This document shows positions 17,734 through 27,761 of a DNA stretch of 64,000 nucleotides, piece by piece (position 1 is the stretch's first letter; every line of letters starts with the position of its first letter). Below the pieces are notes generated by a model. That model was given only the letters and a program-made list of their open reading frames with translations. It did no database searches and was not told the DNA's origin. The DNA lies in NCBI GenBank assembly GCA_964576115.1, contig CAZNUA010000002.1, forward strand, positions 80,993-144,992. Reading direction: 5' to 3'. The translations under genes were made by a program, and so were the position numbers. Origin of the DNA: CAYSYY01 sp964576115 [NCBI: uncultured Gemmatimonadota bacterium] (lineage in GTDB: Bacteria > Blakebacterota > Blakebacteria > Blakebacterales).

Positions 17734-18408
17734 TCAACGCACTTCACCGATTTCCGAAACGCACGAAGAGAACTCGTTAGACACAAAGACGTGTGAATAG
17801 GTGTTATAAAGGGTAAACGCGTGCTCGCCCGCCGGCTCTCTCAGCACCCCCTTCAACCCGTTCCGCTGGGCGGGAGAGTGCCAGAGAAGCAGCACCGCCC
17901 GGGGGCCCAGCAAGGGGAGGAGCCGGGGCAGGAGTGATTCCGGAGGAGCCAGAGCACGAACCGTCAGGCAGGAATAGCGCGCCACCTCTTCGGGAGCGAG
18001 GGACTCGAACCGGGCCCCGATCACATCGACCCGCTCAGAGAGGCCCAGCTCGCGGACAGTACGCTCGAGCCACTCGGCTTTGCGCGTTCGAGATTCCAGC
18101 AGCGAGACCCGACTGTGAGGCCGGGTGATGGCCAGCGGCAGTCCGGGCAGGCCGCCGCCGCTCCCGATATCAAGTATCGTCGCCGTCCCCTCCGTGGCGG
18201 GGGAGAGCAGACCGAGCAGGGAATCAGCCAGGTGACGGATCGGTCCGTCCTCCAGAGTCTTCGGGCTGATGAGATTGATCGTGCCGACGGACATGTGAAG
18301 GAGATCCCAGTACCGGGCCAGGAGATCCAGGGCGGCACTGTCCAGAACGATACCCAGGGGCTGAATTTCGGCCGTCAGAAGGCGGGCAGGCAGAAGATCG
18401 TGTTTCAC
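17734..18408 (-). CDS. rsmG: 16S rRNA (guanine(527)-N7)-methyltransferase RsmG
   Basis: Methylates G527 of 16S rRNA using S-adenosylmethionine. 224 residues. Motif LDIGSGGGLPGLPLA marks the SAM site; HLADSLLGL, SLLESRTRKAEWL and LTVRALAP match the RsmG family. The start codon is GTG at 18408, which lies inside a parS site (18401-18416). In-frame stop TGA at 18427-18429 prevents a longer protein, and the next internal ATG would cut into the fold. rsmG beside the origin, next to yidC and parS, is a conserved bacterial arrangement, although mnmE, mnmG, parA and parB are missing here. Confidence 0.95.
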   Translation of the reverse strand: MKHDLLPARLLTAEIQPLGIVLDSAALDLLARYWDLLHMSVGTINLISPKTLEDGPIRHLADSLLGLLSPATEGTATILDIGSGGGLPGLPLAITRPHSRVSLLESRTRKAEWLERTVRELGLSERVDVIGARFESLAPEEVARYSCLTVRALAPPESLLPRLLPLLGPRAVLLLWHSPAQRNGLKGVLREPAGEHAFTLYNTYSHVFVSNEFSSCVSEIGEVR

Positions 18409-18416
18409 GTGAAACC
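18401..18416. other. parS centromere site 1 (overlaps rsmG start)
   Basis: TGTTTCACGTGAAACC matches the ParB-binding consensus TGTTTCACGTGAAACA in 15 of 16 positions. It would nucleate ParB loading for chromosome segregation. The site covers the rsmG start codon, so ParB binding could also affect rsmG expression. Confidence 0.92.
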
Positions 18417-18635
18417 TAGTGCCCTGTCACGCAACACGTGTCGTATTCGAACAGCGCTGCATCCCGACCGGCAGCGTTCTGTCTTCGTTCCGGTCCGGTA
18501 ACGTGCCAAGGTCTCATGGTTCCAGGTACCCTGCCGGTGTCTTCTTCCCCCCGACACCGCGGTTCGTGGAGTAGTCTACAGATTGTCCTTTTTCGGATAC
18601 AATACCGCGCGATGTTTCACGTGAAACAACGCCCG
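18409..18635. other. Non-coding parS-bearing region between yidC and rsmG
   Basis: A 227-bp gap bounded by the two parS sites. No convincing gene is seen in it. On the minus strand it has a short hairpin (GTGTC ... GACAC, around 18538-18560) without a T-tract. An A/T-richer stretch at 18565-18605 could hold a promoter for rsmG, but no good -35/-10 pair can be named. Confidence 0.6.
18613..18628. other. parS centromere site 2 (perfect)
   Basis: TGTTTCACGTGAAACA is a perfect 16-bp parS palindrome. It lies just downstream of the yidC stop codon, 212 bp from site 1 and about 4.5 kb from the predicted unwinding region. This is the usual origin-proximal placement. Confidence 0.96.
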
Positions 18636-20441
18636 TCAGCGTTTCTTCCTGCCTCCCGGCTTTTGGACTGGACCGCCTTTGCCGGCTTTCTGTCCCCGGC
18701 CGCTTTGTACCGGGGTGCGCCCGTTCGCCGACCCCTTCCCTGACCGGCCGGTTCCCGTGCCTGCGGTTTCGGCTGCCGCGGGACGTTTGTGCACGAGTTC
18801 GGTCTGCACGATGGAGAGAATATTGAAGAGGGTCCAGTACAGGACCAGCCCGGCCGGAAAGCTCTTGAAGAGAAAGAAGAACATGATCGGCATCAGCAGG
18901 GCCATGGTTCTCTGCTGCGGGTTCTTGAGCTGGGCCCGCTGCTGAAGAAGCATGGTCAGACTCATCAACCCCGGCAGGACCATGTAGGGATCTGCCATCG
19001 ACAGGTCGTTGATCCAGAGTACGAAGGGGGCGCCCCGCAACTCGATGGTGGTACGAAAGACAATGAACAGGGCCCAGAAGACCGGCATCTGCAGGAGAAG
19101 GGGAAAGCACCCGCCGAGGGGGTTGACTTTGTTCTCCTTGTAGAGATTCATGATCTTTTTGTTCATCTTCTCCGGGTCGTCCTTGTATTTCTCCCGGATC
19201 TCCTGCATGCGCGGCGTCAGTTCCTGCATGGCATGCATGCTCTCGTACGACTTCCGTGTCAGCGGGAAGACCACGACCTTGACCAGAATGGAGAAGACGA
19301 TGAGGACCAGCCCGTAATTGGGGATGTACCCGTGCAGGAAGGTGAAGAGGATCAAAACGAACTTGCTGATCGGCTTGATGATGCTGAACCCGAAGTCCAT
19401 CATTCCTTCGAGACCGACCTCGTACTCACGCAGGATACTGTAATCGATCGGTCCCAGATAGAGCAGGGTACCTATTTCGCTTCCGGCGGTTGTCTCGATC
19501 TCTCGTTCGGCCGCCAGCTGCATGCGCGGTGGACCGTTCTCGCCGGCCTGGCCGCTCATTCTGACGGTCCGGAAGAGCTCGCCCTGCGGGACGAGGGCGG
19601 CGGTGAAATACTTGGTCCGCAAAGCCACCCATTCAACCGATCCGAAGAGCTGCTCCTCGACATGATCCTGCTTCAGGCGGGTTTTCTGCACATCACCCCC
19701 CTGAGAGCCGTAAAAACCCGAGTACTGGACGTCTTCCCGCCGGGTCTTGTCCGTACTCGTTTCGGTGAAGTTGAGTCCGCCGACCCATAACAACCGGTAG
19801 GCGTCGTTCATGGGGGTGGTGGTGAAACCGGTGAAGGCGTCGTTGATACCCACCGCATACCCGTCACCGTTGAAGGTCAGGCGTCGCACCGCCTGCCTCT
19901 CGTCTGCCACCTCGGCCGACATGACCAGCGTGGTTTCCTCGCCGGGTCCGATTCTGATGGTGTCGGGTGCGTCGCAGGAAAAGACCAGATTCAGAGCATT
20001 GAGCCGTTCTTCTCCGAGCGGGATTTCGAAGACCGGACCCCACGTTCCCGGCGGCAGCATCTGTATCGGCGGCTCATCCTCGCGCTGGTAGTTCCGCAGC
20101 CGCCACTTTTCTATAACCGCACCGCGCGTATTCATGGTCGCCGTATAGAGGGGCGTCACAACCGTCAGCGCCCGGCCGGATCCGGGTATCTGGTCCACGC
20201 CGGCTTGTTCGGGCTCCGAAGTAGTTGGTTGGATGGGTTCGGTTTCCGTAACATCGTCCCGACTCCAGGCTCCGATGGTATCGGCCGTCACCGCCTGGGT
20301 CATCAGGCTGTCCGGCAGGTCGGTCTGGGGGGGCGGCGGGGGTGTCTCGGTCGGCCCATAGAACCAGCGCATGTAGGTCGGCATGAGCAGCAGGATGAGG
20401 CCGATGATGACCAGGGCGATGATGGTGCGTTTGTCGTTCAT
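18636..20441 (-). CDS. yidC: Membrane protein insertase YidC
   Basis: Inserts proteins into the inner membrane alone or with SecYEG. 601 residues. The N-terminal helix (residues 6-27) is followed by a large periplasmic beta-domain with a Pro-rich linker (to about residue 345), as in Gram-negative YidC. The conserved five-helix core follows, including LVKVVVFPLTRKSYESM, NPLGGCFPLLLQMPVFWALF and a tail FKSFPAGLVLYWT. The last 50 residues are highly basic and Gly/Lys-rich, as expected for a ribosome-binding extension. The start ATG overlaps the yidD stop by 4 bp. Confidence 0.97.
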   Translation of the reverse strand: MNDKRTIIALVIIGLILLLMPTYMRWFYGPTETPPPPPQTDLPDSLMTQAVTADTIGAWSRDDVTETEPIQPTTSEPEQAGVDQIPGSGRALTVVTPLYTATMNTRGAVIEKWRLRNYQREDEPPIQMLPPGTWGPVFEIPLGEERLNALNLVFSCDAPDTIRIGPGEETTLVMSAEVADERQAVRRLTFNGDGYAVGINDAFTGFTTTPMNDAYRLLWVGGLNFTETSTDKTRREDVQYSGFYGSQGGDVQKTRLKQDHVEEQLFGSVEWVALRTKYFTAALVPQGELFRTVRMSGQAGENGPPRMQLAAEREIETTAGSEIGTLLYLGPIDYSILREYEVGLEGMMDFGFSIIKPISKFVLILFTFLHGYIPNYGLVLIVFSILVKVVVFPLTRKSYESMHAMQELTPRMQEIREKYKDDPEKMNKKIMNLYKENKVNPLGGCFPLLLQMPVFWALFIVFRTTIELRGAPFVLWINDLSMADPYMVLPGLMSLTMLLQQRAQLKNPQQRTMALLMPIMFFFLFKSFPAGLVLYWTLFNILSIVQTELVHKRPAAAETAGTGTGRSGKGSANGRTPVQSGRGQKAGKGGPVQKPGGRKKR

Positions 20442-20689
20442 CCGTGTTTCTCGGACTCGGGTACGGGATCATACCCGCCTCGCGACCAGGGGCCGCATCG
20501 CAGTATGCGCCAGAGACTCAATCCGGTCCCGCGCAGGGGACCGTGTGTTCTCAAGGCCTCGAGGGCATAGGCGGAACAGGTAGGGTAAAAACGGCAGTGG
20601 GATCCGAGCAGGGGTGAAAGGAAGATCTGGTAGGCCCTGAGGGGCAGCTGCAGGACCTTAACGATCCAGTTGCTGTGCCAGGCTCTCAA
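20438..20689 (-). CDS. yidD: Membrane protein insertion efficiency factor YidD
   Basis: Small membrane-associated protein that assists YidC-dependent insertion. The family core is unmistakable: RAYQIFLSPLLGSHCRFYPTCS, then YALEALRTHG and GYDPVPES. The start is uncertain. The likeliest is TTG at 20689 (83 residues), overlapping rnpA by 32 bp; an ATG at 20755 would give 105 residues with an unusual Ser/Arg-rich head lying over rnpA. Order rpmH-rnpA-yidD-yidC is standard. Confidence 0.92.
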   Translation of the reverse strand: MRAWHSNWIVKVLQLPLRAYQIFLSPLLGSHCRFYPTCSAYALEALRTHGPLRGTGLSLWRILRCGPWSRGGYDPVPESEKHG

Positions 20690-21155
20690 AGGAACGTCTG
20701 AGCTGGGAGAAGTCCGCCTCAACGGCGCCCGCCTTTGCGATGATGATGAAGTCACCCGCAGGAAGCCTCTCCCGACCGGTGCGGTATATCTCCCTCAACC
20801 ACCGCCTGATCCGGTTTCGCACGACGGCCGTGGGACAGTGGCGACTCACCGTCAGGGCGACCCTGCGTGTGCCCCTCTCCCGTTCCAGGTGATAGCGGAT
20901 GACCAGCATCGTGTTCTCGCGGGTATCGCCCCCGGTCATGAGGTTCCCGATTGTCCGGCGCCCCTTGAGACGCTCGGCGCGGGGGAACCGTTCCTTCCCC
21001 CGGCCCGTGCTCAGACGCTCAGACGTCGGCGCCCCTTCTTGCGGCGTCGCTTGAGAACGGCCCGACCGCTGCGCGAACTCATCCGGGATCGGAATCCGTG
21101 AGTATTTTTCCGTTTCCGGCGGCTGGGCTGATAAGTCCGTTTCACCCTTCCTCAC
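20658..21155 (-). CDS. rnpA: Ribonuclease P protein component, N-terminally extended, containing rpmH in another frame
   Basis: Protein subunit of RNase P, which trims the 5' leader of tRNA precursors. The family domain runs from [11 protein letters not shown] to the C-terminus and has the RNA-binding motif [12 protein letters not shown]. The frame contains no ATG, GTG or TTG between codon GTG at 21155 and an ATG at 20939 that already lies inside the conserved domain. The nearest canonical starts are therefore GTG 21155 (165 residues) and TTG 21170 (170 residues, preceded by AGGGAA at good spacing). Either way the whole rpmH gene lies inside rnpA, as described for Thermus. A CTG touching the rpmH stop is the alternative. 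Confidence 0.85.
   Translation of the reverse strand: MRKGETDLSAQPPETEKYSRIPIPDEFAQRSGRSQATPQEGAPTSERLSTGRGKERFPRAERLKGRRTIGNLMTGGDTRENTMLVIRYHLERERGTRRVALTVSRHCPTAVVRNRIRRWLREIYRTGRERLPAGDFIIIAKAGAVEADFSQLRRSFESLAQQLDR
21011..21145 (-). CDS. rpmH: 50S ribosomal protein L34
   Basis: 44-residue very basic ribosomal protein. It reads M(GTG)[17 protein letters not shown], then [17 protein letters not shown] and ends RRLSV, matching L34 along its full length. The GTG start is preceded closely by GAGGAAGG. It is translated in a different frame from the surrounding rnpA frame, which stays open throughout. It is the first gene of the rpmH-rnpA-yidD-yidC cluster, divergent from dnaA. Confidence 0.96.
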   Translation of the reverse strand: MKRTYQPSRRKRKNTHGFRSRMSSRSGRAVLKRRRKKGRRRLSV

Positions 21156-21198
21156 CTGTCCTGTCAGCAAGATGGTTCCCTGTGGTGCAAGACGCGCT

Positions 21199-21228
21199 AA
21201 GATGCCCCTACAAAGCCCCGACCGTCAA
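21199..21228 (-). promoter_or_regulatory. Candidate sigma-70-type promoter for rpmH-rnpA
   Basis: On the minus strand TTGACG (21228-21223) is followed after 18 bp by CATCTT (21204-21199), about 54 bp before the rpmH start. The -10 is weak. Position fits the usual rpmH promoter. Confidence 0.45.
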
Positions 21229-21320
21229 GCCCAATCAACCCCCTCCACCACCTGGCCGCAGTCTCTTCCCGGTCTTCCCCGGAATTGTGTATACGGTTCA
21301 TTTTTTTCGTGGAAAAGACC

Positions 21321-21348
21321 TTGACTGCCTCGCGGGAGGTATGATACG
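21321..21348 (+). promoter_or_regulatory. dnaA: Candidate dnaA promoter
   Basis: TTGACT at 21321-21326 followed by a TATGATACG segment (21340-21348). The best -10 reading GATACG gives 16-bp spacing. It lies directly upstream of the DnaA-box cluster, so bound DnaA could repress it. Confidence 0.4.
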
Positions 21349-21367
21349 TTGGCGCTTCGCACGGCGG

Positions 21368-21395
21368 TGTGGATAAGTGGATAAGGTGTGGATAA
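21368..21395. promoter_or_regulatory. Cluster of three DnaA boxes upstream of dnaA
   Basis: TGTGGATAA at 21368-21376 and 21387-21395 are perfect reverse complements of the DnaA box TTATCCACA. AGTGGATAA at 21376-21384 has one mismatch and shares one base with the first. All three have the same orientation. Confidence 0.92.
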
Positions 21396-21528
21396 CCGTG
21401 TTGGTGGGGTGTTGACGGGGCCGGGATAACTCTCCTGCCTCCGAAGTAACGTAGTGTCGAACCGGGAGTTACAGCAAGGAACCGCTGTTCCCGGAGAGTG
21501 TCACCGCACATCAAGGAGTACCGGTAAC

Positions 21529-22908
21529 GTGGCTCAATCCGCCGATGTCATCTGGTCGAGATGTCTCGACGATCTGTCTGCCCAGCTCCCGGCCCAGAGC
21601 TTCGAAACCTGGTTCAAACCGATCCAGCCCTCCCGACTCGGCGAGGATGAATTCCGGCTGGAGGTGCCGAGTCATTTCTTCGTCAACTGGGTGGAGCAGC
21701 ACTACCGGCCGCTTCTGGATCGGATCGTGAAGTCCCGCGCCGGCGAGAACGTCCGGGTTGTCTTCGACATTCAGGAATCCGATCGGGAACAGGACAATCC
21801 CGCCGCTCACCTGCCGCCCGAGAATCCGCACCCGATGACGACCAGGACCGGCGGTGGCGGTCTTCTCGACCCGGTGGCCCTGAATCCACGGTTCTCTTTC
21901 GACACCTTCGTCATCGGTAACAGTAATCAGTTCGCTCACGCCGCATCGAAGGCTGTTGCCGAAGCTCCGGGAAAAACCGCCTTCAACCCCCTGCTCGTGT
22001 ACGGCGGGGTCGGTCTGGGCAAAACCCATTTGCTGCAGGCCATTGCCAGTTATGCCATCCAGAACGGTACCGCCACCCGCGTGAGCTACATTTCGAGCGA
22101 AAAGTTTGTAAGCGATTTCATTACCTCGATCCAGAACAACAAGACTTCCGAATTCAGTTCTCTGTACCGTAATGTGGATCTCCTGCTGGTGGACGACATC
22201 CAGTTTTTCACCAACAAGGAAAGAACCCAGGAGGAATTTTTTCATACCTTCAACACCCTGCATCAGCGCGGCAAACAGATCGTCCTGACCAGCGACCGCC
22301 TGCCCCGCGACCTGCCCGGTCTCGAAGAGCGGCTCATCTCCCGCTTTCTCTGGGGGCTCGTGACTGACATCCAGACACCCGACCTCGAGACCCGGGTCGC
22401 CATCCTGCAGAAGAAGGCCGATACCGACGGAGTCGATGTCCCCAACGACGTCCTGCTCTACATTGCCCAGAACATCAAGTCCAACATCCGCGAGCTGGAG
22501 AGTTGTCTGATCAAACTGCTGGCTTTTTCTTCGCTGACCGGTCGCGAGATCACCGTCGATCTGGCCCTCGAAGTACTCCATGATCAGATCGATACAACCC
22601 GGACCTGGATCACACTCGAATCTCTACAGGAAACCGTCGCCTCCCATTTCAACATCTCGACCGATCTTCTCAAGGCCCGCACCCGGAAAAAAGAAATCGT
22701 GGTGCCCCGCCAGATCGCAATGTTCCTCTGCAAGCACCTGACCGACAGCAGTCTTAAAACGATCGGCCTGCACTTCGGCGGCCGGGATCACTCCACAGTC
22801 ATTCATGCCTTCCAGACGATCGAGGAGAAACTCTCTACCAATCCTCAGATCAAGAGAGATGTCGATTCCCTTCTCTCCCGTCTGGACGTCGAACTCGATC
22901 TGCCATGA
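21529..22908 (+). CDS. dnaA: Chromosomal replication initiator protein DnaA
   Basis: Binds DnaA boxes, oligomerises with ATP and opens oriC. 459 residues from the GTG at 21529, which has AAGGAG nine bases upstream. Domain I is WSRCLDDLSAQLPAQSFETWF; a short linker with Pro/Gly follows. Domain III is AAA+ with Walker A GGVGLGKTH (159-167) and Walker B LLLVDDIQFF. Domain IV ends in the DNA-binding signature GGRDHSTVIHA near residue 417. Downstream come dnaN, recF, a DciA-like gene and gyrBA in the classic order. Confidence 0.98.
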   Translation: MAQSADVIWSRCLDDLSAQLPAQSFETWFKPIQPSRLGEDEFRLEVPSHFFVNWVEQHYRPLLDRIVKSRAGENVRVVFDIQESDREQDNPAAHLPPENPHPMTTRTGGGGLLDPVALNPRFSFDTFVIGNSNQFAHAASKAVAEAPGKTAFNPLLVYGGVGLGKTHLLQAIASYAIQNGTATRVSYISSEKFVSDFITSIQNNKTSEFSSLYRNVDLLLVDDIQFFTNKERTQEEFFHTFNTLHQRGKQIVLTSDRLPRDLPGLEERLISRFLWGLVTDIQTPDLETRVAILQKKADTDGVDVPNDVLLYIAQNIKSNIRELESCLIKLLAFSSLTGREITVDLALEVLHDQIDTTRTWITLESLQETVASHFNISTDLLKARTRKKEIVVPRQIAMFLCKHLTDSSLKTIGLHFGGRDHSTVIHAFQTIEEKLSTNPQIKRDVDSLLSRLDVELDLP

Positions 22909-23010
22909 AAAGCTGGTGATAACCCCCTGACTGGGTGTTGACATCCCCCCGATTCCTGTTCACCCGGCTGTGCTCAACTCCCCCCCGCACGGCCTTGTTC
23001 GGTGAATATG

Positions 23011-23039
23011 TTGACACGGTGGAAAAGAGGCTCTCTTAC
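23011..23039 (+). promoter_or_regulatory. dnaN: Candidate dnaN promoter
   Basis: TTGACA at 23011-23016, 17-bp spacer, TCTTAC at 23034-23039. The sequence TGTTGACACGGTGGAAA is repeated with one mismatch downstream of gyrA (30659-30675), where it also forms a promoter-like element. Confidence 0.5.
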
Positions 23040-23130
23040 CCACCCTGCGGGGCTCATTTTTCCACACTGAAGGGAATTGTTAATTTGCTTTACTGTAACA
23101 ATTTAAGAGAAAAATCGCGTCTTGTACCAA

Positions 23131-23155
23131 CTATCCACACTGCTTACTACTATTA
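23131..23155 (+). other. DnaA box plus DnaA-trio elements (basal unwinding element)
   Basis: CTATCCACA (23131-23139) is followed after four bases by TTACTACTATTA (23144-23155). The complementary strand reads 3'-AAT GAT GAT AAT-5', four consecutive DnaA-trios, leading into the AT-rich tract. The order box, short spacer, trios, AT-rich DNA is the one described for basal unwinding elements. Confidence 0.78.
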
Positions 23156-23249
23156 TGTCTGTTCTCTATATATTTTACGTAGGTTACACCGTCCGGTAAC
23201 CGCTCGGTTCCGGTTTCACAGGACTACCTCCTGACGCAGGGAGCAACTG

Positions 23250-24371
23250 ATGAAGGTCAGACTTTCCCGGGACGATGTCACTGAAGCCCTGTCGAACATA
23301 CAGCAGATCGTACCTCCCAAAACAACTCTTCCCATCCTTTCCAATCTGCTCGTCAAGGCTGGTGACGGCCGACTTTATATTTCGGCCACCGATCTCGATA
23401 TCTCGATGAAAACATCCCTCGAAGCCGATGTCCTGGAAGACGGTTTGACAACCATTCCGGCCAGAAAATTTTCCGAGATCGTGAAAGAGTTTCCCCAGGA
23501 TGTTTTCCAGCTCGATGAGGCGGATAACAGAATCTCTCTGACCTGCGGGACAGGTCAGTACAAACTGACCGGCATGGACGCCGAGGAATTTCCCAAACTT
23601 CAGGACACGGTCGAAGGCAACAATGCGACGATCGACGGGGCGGTTCTCAAGAGGATGGTTGCGACAACCTCGTTCGCTGTTTCCAGTGACGAGACCAGAC
23701 CGGCCCTGGGGGGTGTTTTGTGGCAGGTCGATGGGGGCGATACACGTATGGTCTCGACCGACGGTCACAGGCTGGCGATCATGTCTCTGACAGGTGTAAT
23801 CGGGGGCGGTGAGGGTGAGGTACGGGAGATCATTATTCCCCCGAAGGCTCTGCATCAGATCACCCGTCTGATCTCGGACGGTTTCACGCTGGAAGGCCTG
23901 ACGATCGGCGAGAAATACCTTCAGGCAGACCTGCAGGGGACGGTCATTCTCACCAGGCTGATAGACGGTCCCTACCCGAATTACGAACTCGTCATGCCGA
24001 AGGATAACGACAAGCGCCTCCAGGTCGACCGGGACACACTCGAGGCCGCTGTCAGACGAGTAGCAATCCTGAGTAATACCCAGACCCATCAAGTCAGGTT
24101 CGATCTGAGCCAGAACAGCGCCATGCTGAGTGCGGTCAGTCCAGACCTCGGGGCCGAAGCCCGCGAGCAGGTCGAGGTGATGTACGAGGGTGAAGAGATG
24201 TCGGTGGCGTACAACGCCGCCTATCTCCTTGAAATATTCAGGCACCTGCCGAAAGGCGACCTGGAAATGACGCTCAAGACACCGGTCAGTGCCGGCCTGG
24301 TGCGACCAGTCGAGCAGAACGAAGGCGAAGACCTCACCTTCCTGCTTATGCCCCTGCGTCTGAATGAGTGA
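23250..24371 (+). CDS. dnaN: DNA polymerase III sliding clamp, beta subunit
   Basis: Ring-shaped processivity clamp for DNA polymerase III. 373 residues in three repeated clamp domains. Typical segments are MKVRLSRDDVTEALSNIQQIV, TTLPILSNLLV, SLTCGTGQYKLTGMDAEEFP, ETRPALGGVLW, VSTDGHRLAI, LIDGPYPNYELVMP and the C-terminal LLMPLRL. The ATG at 23250 has GGGAG upstream. recF begins inside its last codons with an 8-bp overlap. Confidence 0.98.
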   Translation: MKVRLSRDDVTEALSNIQQIVPPKTTLPILSNLLVKAGDGRLYISATDLDISMKTSLEADVLEDGLTTIPARKFSEIVKEFPQDVFQLDEADNRISLTCGTGQYKLTGMDAEEFPKLQDTVEGNNATIDGAVLKRMVATTSFAVSSDETRPALGGVLWQVDGGDTRMVSTDGHRLAIMSLTGVIGGGEGEVREIIIPPKALHQITRLISDGFTLEGLTIGEKYLQADLQGTVILTRLIDGPYPNYELVMPKDNDKRLQVDRDTLEAAVRRVAILSNTQTHQVRFDLSQNSAMLSAVSPDLGAEAREQVEVMYEGEEMSVAYNAAYLLEIFRHLPKGDLEMTLKTPVSAGLVRPVEQNEGEDLTFLLMPLRLNE

Positions 24372-25523
24372 GGAAGGGGAGACCCGGCAACCGGAATCCG
24401 TCGTTCTCCGGCATCTCTCGTTTCGATCGTTCCGGAACTACGAGTCGCTCGATCTGGACCTGGACGGTGGTCTGACCCTGGTCGTGGGACCGAACGGCCA
24501 GGGAAAAACGAACCTGATAGAAGGGATCTACTTTCTCTGTCTGGGGCGGTCGTTCCGGGAGCGTCGCGAGAAAAGGATCATCCGGCTCGGTGATGAGAGG
24601 GCCGTGCTCTCCGGCGAATTCGAGGCCAGAGATGACCGGCTGCGCGTTGTCTTCAGGCTGGGGCGGGACGGTTCGAAAGCGGCCAGCCTGGACGGCACCG
24701 GTCTCGATCGTCTCAGAGATCTCGTTGGTCGGTTTCCCGTCATCGGACTGACTCCCGATGACAGCAACATCGTCGTCGGAGATCCGTCCTCGCGCCGCCG
24801 CTTCATGGATCTGATCCTGGCTCAGACCGGGCGGCCGTACCTGGAAGCGCTACGCGAATATCGGGCCGCTCTGGCACGGCGCAACCGGTGTCTGCGCGAA
24901 GGCCGGCGCTCCCTGGCAGCCGCCTACGACGAAGGCCTGACGATTCAGGCGACGGAGATCAGGAAGAAGCGGGCCGGACTGGTTGGATTCATGCTCAACC
25001 GCGCCCGGGATTACTACCGAGACGTCAGCCGGCAGGGGGAGGCGTTTGACATCGAATACCGCCCCAGCCCCGCCGGTGATCCGGGTGACGAGGCGCTTGT
25101 TGCCGAGACCCTGGACCGCACGCTTGCAGCCGACGAAGAGCGTGGCTATACGGGTGTCGGACCGCACCGGGACGAGCTGGTTCTGCGGGTGCAGGACCGG
25201 GAGCTGCGCACCTTCGGTTCGCACGGCCAGATCCGGACGGCTCTGGCGGCGCTCAAGCTGTCCGAAGTGGAGTATTTTACGGCCGTGTACGGACGAAGCC
25301 CCCTGCTGGTGATGGATGAGGTGGCTTCTGTTCTCGACGCCGAACGGGCCCTGAATCTGGTCGAGATCGTCACCGACACGACGAACCAGGTTCTCATCAC
25401 CTCCCCCGGCCGGGACATTCCCGAGACACTGGCCGGTCGGGCCGCACGGATCGTCACCGTGAGCAGGGGGGTCGTGGAGCCGGTCCCGGAAAGGAACTGC
25501 GAACGATCGCGCGGGAGTGAGAG

Positions 25524-25527
<4 letters not shown>
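24364..25527 (+). CDS. recF: DNA replication and repair protein RecF
   Basis: ABC-type ATPase that binds gapped DNA and helps load RecA with RecOR. 387 residues. The N-terminal RFRNYESL-like strand (FRSFRNYESL) is followed by Walker A GPNGQGKTN at residues 42-50. Then come GRSFRERREKRIIRLG, PDDSNIVVGDPSSRRRFMD, GYTGVGPHRDEL, SHGQIRTALAALKLSE and the Walker B region LLVMDEVASVLDAERA. It is translated from an ATG overlapping dnaN by 8 bp and overlaps the next gene by 4 bp. Confidence 0.97.
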
Positions 25528-27757
<2,230 letters not shown>

Positions 27758-27761
27758 ACCG

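Larger units (their letters stand above)
21146..21528. other. Origin-side intergenic region between rpmH and dnaA
   Basis: 383 bp without a gene. It carries the divergent promoters of the rpmH and dnaA operons and a DnaA-box cluster at 21368-21395. A T-rich tract lies at about 21299-21307. The DnaA boxes so close to dnaA suggest autoregulation and a first part of a bipartite oriC. Confidence 0.8.
22909..23249. other. Predicted oriC / DNA unwinding region between dnaA and dnaN
   Basis: 341 bp without a gene. The section 23080-23185 is much richer in A/T than the rest of the window (for example TTGTTAATTTG and CTATATATTTTACG). It has DnaA-box-like sites TTTTCCACA (23058-23066) and CTATCCACA (23131-23139), each one mismatch from TTATCCACA, and a DnaA-trio run next to the second. 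Placement between dnaA and dnaN matches bipartite bacterial origins such as that of Bacillus subtilis. Confidence 0.87.

Noticed and set aside
18432-18441. AACACGTGTC near 18436 as a third parS site
   Set aside because: Only the central CACGTG matches; the flanking bases needed for ParB binding are missing.
20438-20755. Longer YidD starting at ATG 20755
   Set aside because: The extra 22 residues lie over rnpA, are Ser/Arg-rich and precede a family that normally begins close to the amphipathic helix. TTG 20689 fits better, but this is not certain.
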